Positions 6,928 to 8,861 of a stretch of 8,861 nucleotides of DNA are shown here, one piece after another. This DNA is from Candidatus Competibacteraceae bacterium (GTDB lineage: Bacteria > Pseudomonadota > Gammaproteobacteria > Competibacterales > Competibacteraceae), in NCBI GenBank assembly GCA_020445005.1, contig JAGRHM010000768.1, positions 1-8,861 of the forward strand. Direction: 5' to 3'. The notes under the pieces are model-generated. The model did no database searches. It was not told the DNA's origin and worked only from the letters and a program-made list of their open reading frames with translations. The translations under genes were made by a program, and so were the position numbers. Positions within the stretch are counted from its first letter, which is position 1, and each line of letters opens with the position of its first letter.

Positions 6928-7326
6928 TCAACGATTGCACTCCGCAGGAACAACTCGGCAACTCTGCTCCTGACTGCCGCATTCATCCAGCGCCATTGCC
7001 TCGGCGACGGCTGGGGTATCACCCTGACCTGCTCCAAAACTTGTTGGACCCAAGGCAAGCGTACCGCACTGTCCCGGTCCAAACTCCAGGATGACCTGGC
7101 AATCGGCGACAGCGCAGTCCGCTAATGCCCGTTGCCGCGCCCGCTCTGGCTTAATGACCCGCCAGCGTAAAACCCAGTCCTGAGTACTGGGCGCGTAGGC
7201 CACCGCCCCGTAACCATCCCCTGCACTGGTATCAGTCGGTGCTGACGTATTGACGCTCGCGCAGCCTCCAAGAACCCAGATCAGCCCCCAAACCAACCAC
7301 GCGCCTCTTGATGATCGCTTTTTCAT
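6928..7326 (-). CDS. DUF4189-type cysteine-rich lipoprotein
   Basis: A 132-residue protein with a basic N-terminus, a hydrophobic segment (about 9-19) and a lipobox LGGC at 19-22. Cys22 is therefore the predicted lipid-carrying N-terminus; Ala at the next position suggests sorting to the outer membrane. A Ser/Thr/Ala-rich linker leads to a domain starting GYGAVAYAPS (38-47) with six further cysteines (71, 76, 87, 116, 123, 130), probably forming three disulfides. The start of this domain, its paired cysteines and the AEAMALDEC segment match DUF4189, a family of small exported proteins without an established general function. A tryptophan-bearing stretch, DWVLRWRV, lies at 50-57. The start codon overlaps the stop of the glycine-rich gene as ATGA, so translation is coupled. 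The DUF assignment is from recognised pattern only. Confidence 0.75.
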   Translation of the reverse strand: MKKRSSRGAWLVWGLIWVLGGCASVNTSAPTDTSAGDGYGAVAYAPSTQDWVLRWRVIKPERARQRALADCAVADCQVILEFGPGQCGTLALGPTSFGAGQGDTPAVAEAMALDECGSQEQSCRVVPAECNR

Positions 7327-7658
7327 GGTTTAAGGCTCGCACTGCCACGTCCGGCTTTGCCGTAACCGTCGTCCGGTACTTCGCGAATAACCCCCGGTTT
7401 TGCCGATCGGACACCGTCGCCACCCTTGCCGCCGCCGCTGCCTCCGCTGCCTGCACCACCGCCGCTACCTCCGCTGCCTGCACCACCGCCGCCATGATGG
7501 GCATAGGCTGCAGGCAAGGTGAGCGGATTATGCGGCAATGGCATGAGCAGAGCGAAAGCCAAAATGATTCCTGCTACCCGACAGGGTGCCGCAATGCTAG
7601 AGCGGCAGTTCGTCCGAAAGGATAGATGCGATGAAATTAGCGAGCGGAGGTTAAACAT
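7323..7658 (-). CDS. Small secreted glycine-rich protein of unknown function
   Basis: A 111-residue protein that I cannot assign to a family. A long N-terminal region is followed by a hydrophobic core, VAGIILAFALLMPL (28-41), and a likely signal peptidase site after AYA (53), so the mature protein would begin with His-His. Residues 56-82 are almost only Gly, Ser and Ala and contain two copies of GGAGSGGSG. The tail is charged, with VIREVPDDGYG at 90-100. The mature part would be only 58 residues, without Cys or Trp. The ribosome binding site is weak and the N-region long, so the exact start is uncertain, but no better start was found. It sits 21 bases after the di-heme enzyme gene and overlaps the lipoprotein gene by 4 bases. 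The phase-preserving overlap, the signal peptide and the operon position support a real gene. Confidence 0.7.
   Translation of the reverse strand: MFNLRSLISSHLSFRTNCRSSIAAPCRVAGIILAFALLMPLPHNPLTLPAAYAHHGGGGAGSGGSGGGAGSGGSGGGKGGDGVRSAKPGVIREVPDDGYGKAGRGSASLKP
7434..7487 (-). repeat. Two tandem 27-base repeats in the glycine-rich gene
   Basis: Units 7434-7460 and 7461-7487 are adjacent and differ at one base (7440 versus 7467). Each encodes the nonapeptide GGAGSGGSG on the minus strand. The length is a multiple of three, so copy-number change would keep the reading frame. It is a coding minisatellite rather than a CRISPR or regulatory repeat. Confidence 0.85.
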
Positions 7659-7679
7659 GGGTATTGAGTTCCAGAATGA

Positions 7680-8861
7680 TCAATAGCAGCGGGGATGGCG
7701 TTCGAAATTGCCAAAGGGGTCAGCAAAGCGCGTATCGCAGAGAAATTCCCAGTCCGTTAGGCTCTTGAGAAATTCGATAACATCCTGCTTTTCCTGAGGG
7801 GTCAGCGAGAAGCCCACAATCAGTTCGCTCCTAAAGGGACTCCGGGCGCCGTCCCCCGCCAATGGTCCTTCGCGGATCAACCGTCCACCACGGGCGTAGT
7901 GATCGATCACTTCTTCCAGAGTAGCGATAGATCCGTCATGCATGTAAGGCGCGGTGAGTTCAATATTGCGCAAAGTTGGGGCGCGAAACCGTCCCATGTC
8001 CGCAGGTCGTTGGGTAAATTCCCACAACCCCCGATTGTCCAATGGATAGTCGCCCCTACCGCCGATATTGTAGAGGCCATTATTGTGAAACTCCGCCTGA
8101 GAGATCGTCGTGCCCGAATGACTTACGGACTGGGTGAAATTGAAACCGCCGTGACAATGAAAGCATTCCATACGTTCGGAAAAAAACAACTCCTGCCCGC
8201 GCCGCGCGGTTTCGCTCATGGCGTCGCGATTGCCCTGAAAAGTCGACTGGTCAAAAGGTGAGTTGCCCGAAATCAGGATGGATTCAAAAGCGGCGATAGC
8301 CTGGGCGACCTGGCCCGCATTGAAGGGGTCGGTTTCACCCGGATAGGCTGCGGCAAATAGTTTTTGATACAGGGCGTCATGGCGAAAACGATCCAGAATC
8401 TCCATTTCGTGATCACTCCAACCGAGTTCCACCGGAAATTCGCCGAATATCGGGATCAACGCTTGCACATGAAGTTTAGTGAGGACTGGGTTAGCCCAAT
8501 TGAACGCGGCATTGTAGACCACGTTGGTCAAACTCATGGCGTTGCGTGGATGCGCCTCGCCGGTAGCGCCGATCGCGGTAACGCGGCCATCGCTGAATGC
8601 CCGCGCCGGCTGATGGCAAGAAGCACAGGCCATGGTCTGATTGATCGACACTCGCGGGTCGTAGAACAAATGGCGTCCCAATTCCACCTTAGCCTCGGAA
8701 AGTCGGTTTTTCTTAAACATCCGAGGTTTTGGAAAACCCTTTGGCAAGGACCACACGTAGGTGGAACGAGCAGGATTGGCTCGCGCCGCTGCGGGCGACT
8801 GGTGATCCTGAGCGACCGCAGCGCTGCCCCCAACCGCCAGCGCCAGACCTAGCGCTAGGAT
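7680..8861 (-). CDS. MbnH/MXAN_0977-family di-heme c-type enzyme (cytochrome c peroxidase/MauG superfamily), 5' end outside window
   Basis: The frame is open to the right edge, giving 393 residues. It begins within a signal peptide (LALGLALAVGG, then AVA before Gln18), so a GTG at 8756 is internal rather than the start. Two c-type heme sites are present: CASCH at 79-83 and CFHCH at 233-237. Superfamily marks are KVELGRHLFYDPR (58-70), ARAFSDGR (86-93), MFGE-like PIFGEFPVELG (137-147), GRFRAPTLRNIELTAPYMHDGS (positions 290-311) and LTPQEK...FLKSLTD near the end (353-370). This combination matches the MXAN_0977 di-heme family, which contains MbnH. MbnH is known to oxidise a tryptophan of its copper-binding partner MbnP to kynurenine. 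The enzyme is predicted to be periplasmic. It is the first visible gene of an operon ending in a PCu(A)C protein. A partner gene, if present, should be just beyond the right edge. A plain peroxidase role is less likely but possible. Confidence 0.88.
   Translation of the reverse strand: MLALGLALAVGGSAAVAQDHQSPAAARANPARSTYVWSLPKGFPKPRMFKKNRLSEAKVELGRHLFYDPRVSINQTMACASCHQPARAFSDGRVTAIGATGEAHPRNAMSLTNVVYNAAFNWANPVLTKLHVQALIPIFGEFPVELGWSDHEMEILDRFRHDALYQKLFAAAYPGETDPFNAGQVAQAIAAFESILISGNSPFDQSTFQGNRDAMSETARRGQELFFSERMECFHCHGGFNFTQSVSHSGTTISQAEFHNNGLYNIGGRGDYPLDNRGLWEFTQRPADMGRFRAPTLRNIELTAPYMHDGSIATLEEVIDHYARGGRLIREGPLAGDGARSPFRSELIVGFSLTPQEKQDVIEFLKSLTDWEFLCDTRFADPFGNFERHPRCY

Noticed and set aside
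6920..6982. ATG at 6982 as the start of the PCu(A)C gene
   Set aside because: The added 21 residues contain two Cys and are not signal-like, and the start would overlap the lipoprotein gene by 55 bases. ATG 6919 gives a normal signal peptide directly after the upstream stop.
7434..7487. Short tandem repeats as a possible CRISPR or regulatory array
   Set aside because: The units are adjacent without spacers, are a multiple of three and encode a glycine-rich nonapeptide in frame.
8754..8756. GTG at 8756 as the start of the di-heme enzyme
   Set aside because: A periplasmic c-type cytochrome needs a signal peptide, and one is encoded in frame between 8757 and the window edge.
8364..8852. Open frame of 162 codons on the + strand opposite the di-heme gene
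   Set aside because: The minus strand here encodes the first heme motif and conserved blocks; the + frame has no recognisable features.

Overview
The window looks like chromosomal DNA of a Gram-negative proteobacterium, probably a gammaproteobacterium. The grounds are a CreD inner-membrane protein, an outer-membrane-type lipoprotein, a periplasmic c-type di-heme enzyme and a PCu(A)C-type copper protein. Base composition is moderate to high GC, with poorer patches. The species cannot be named from the sequence.

Layout. Positions 1-3613 (+ strand) hold a two-gene ATPase operon: the 3' end of one AAA-type ATP-binding protein, overlapped by 4 bases by a 1047-residue P-loop NTPase with a winged helix and C-terminal TPR-like repeats. 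This operon meets a minus-strand pair tail to tail, with stop codons overlapping by 4 bases. The pair is creD (4815-6194) and, 11 bases downstream of it, larC (3610-4803). Positions 6195-6424 are a non-coding gap carrying the creD ribosome binding site and a hairpin that may end the next operon.

Positions 6425-8861 (- strand) hold a tightly packed operon of exported proteins. In transcription order these are a di-heme enzyme of the MbnH/MXAN_0977 family (its signal peptide is cut by the window edge), a small glycine-rich secreted protein, a DUF4189-type lipoprotein and a PCu(A)C-family protein.

How they work together. The exported operon reads as a periplasmic copper/heme module. MbnH-type enzymes belong to the 'metallo-mystery pair' (MbnP/MbnH) systems, and PCu(A)C proteins are periplasmic copper chaperones. 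No MbnP-type partner is visible, but the gene before the di-heme enzyme lies outside the window. The PCu(A)C protein lacks two of the four canonical copper ligands, and the two small proteins between it and the di-heme enzyme have no known role. The ATPase operon resembles STAND-type signalling or defence switches in architecture, but nothing here proves a defence role. The most promising leads are the four-gene copper/heme operon with its altered chaperone, and the paired ATPases with a recently duplicated TPR unit.
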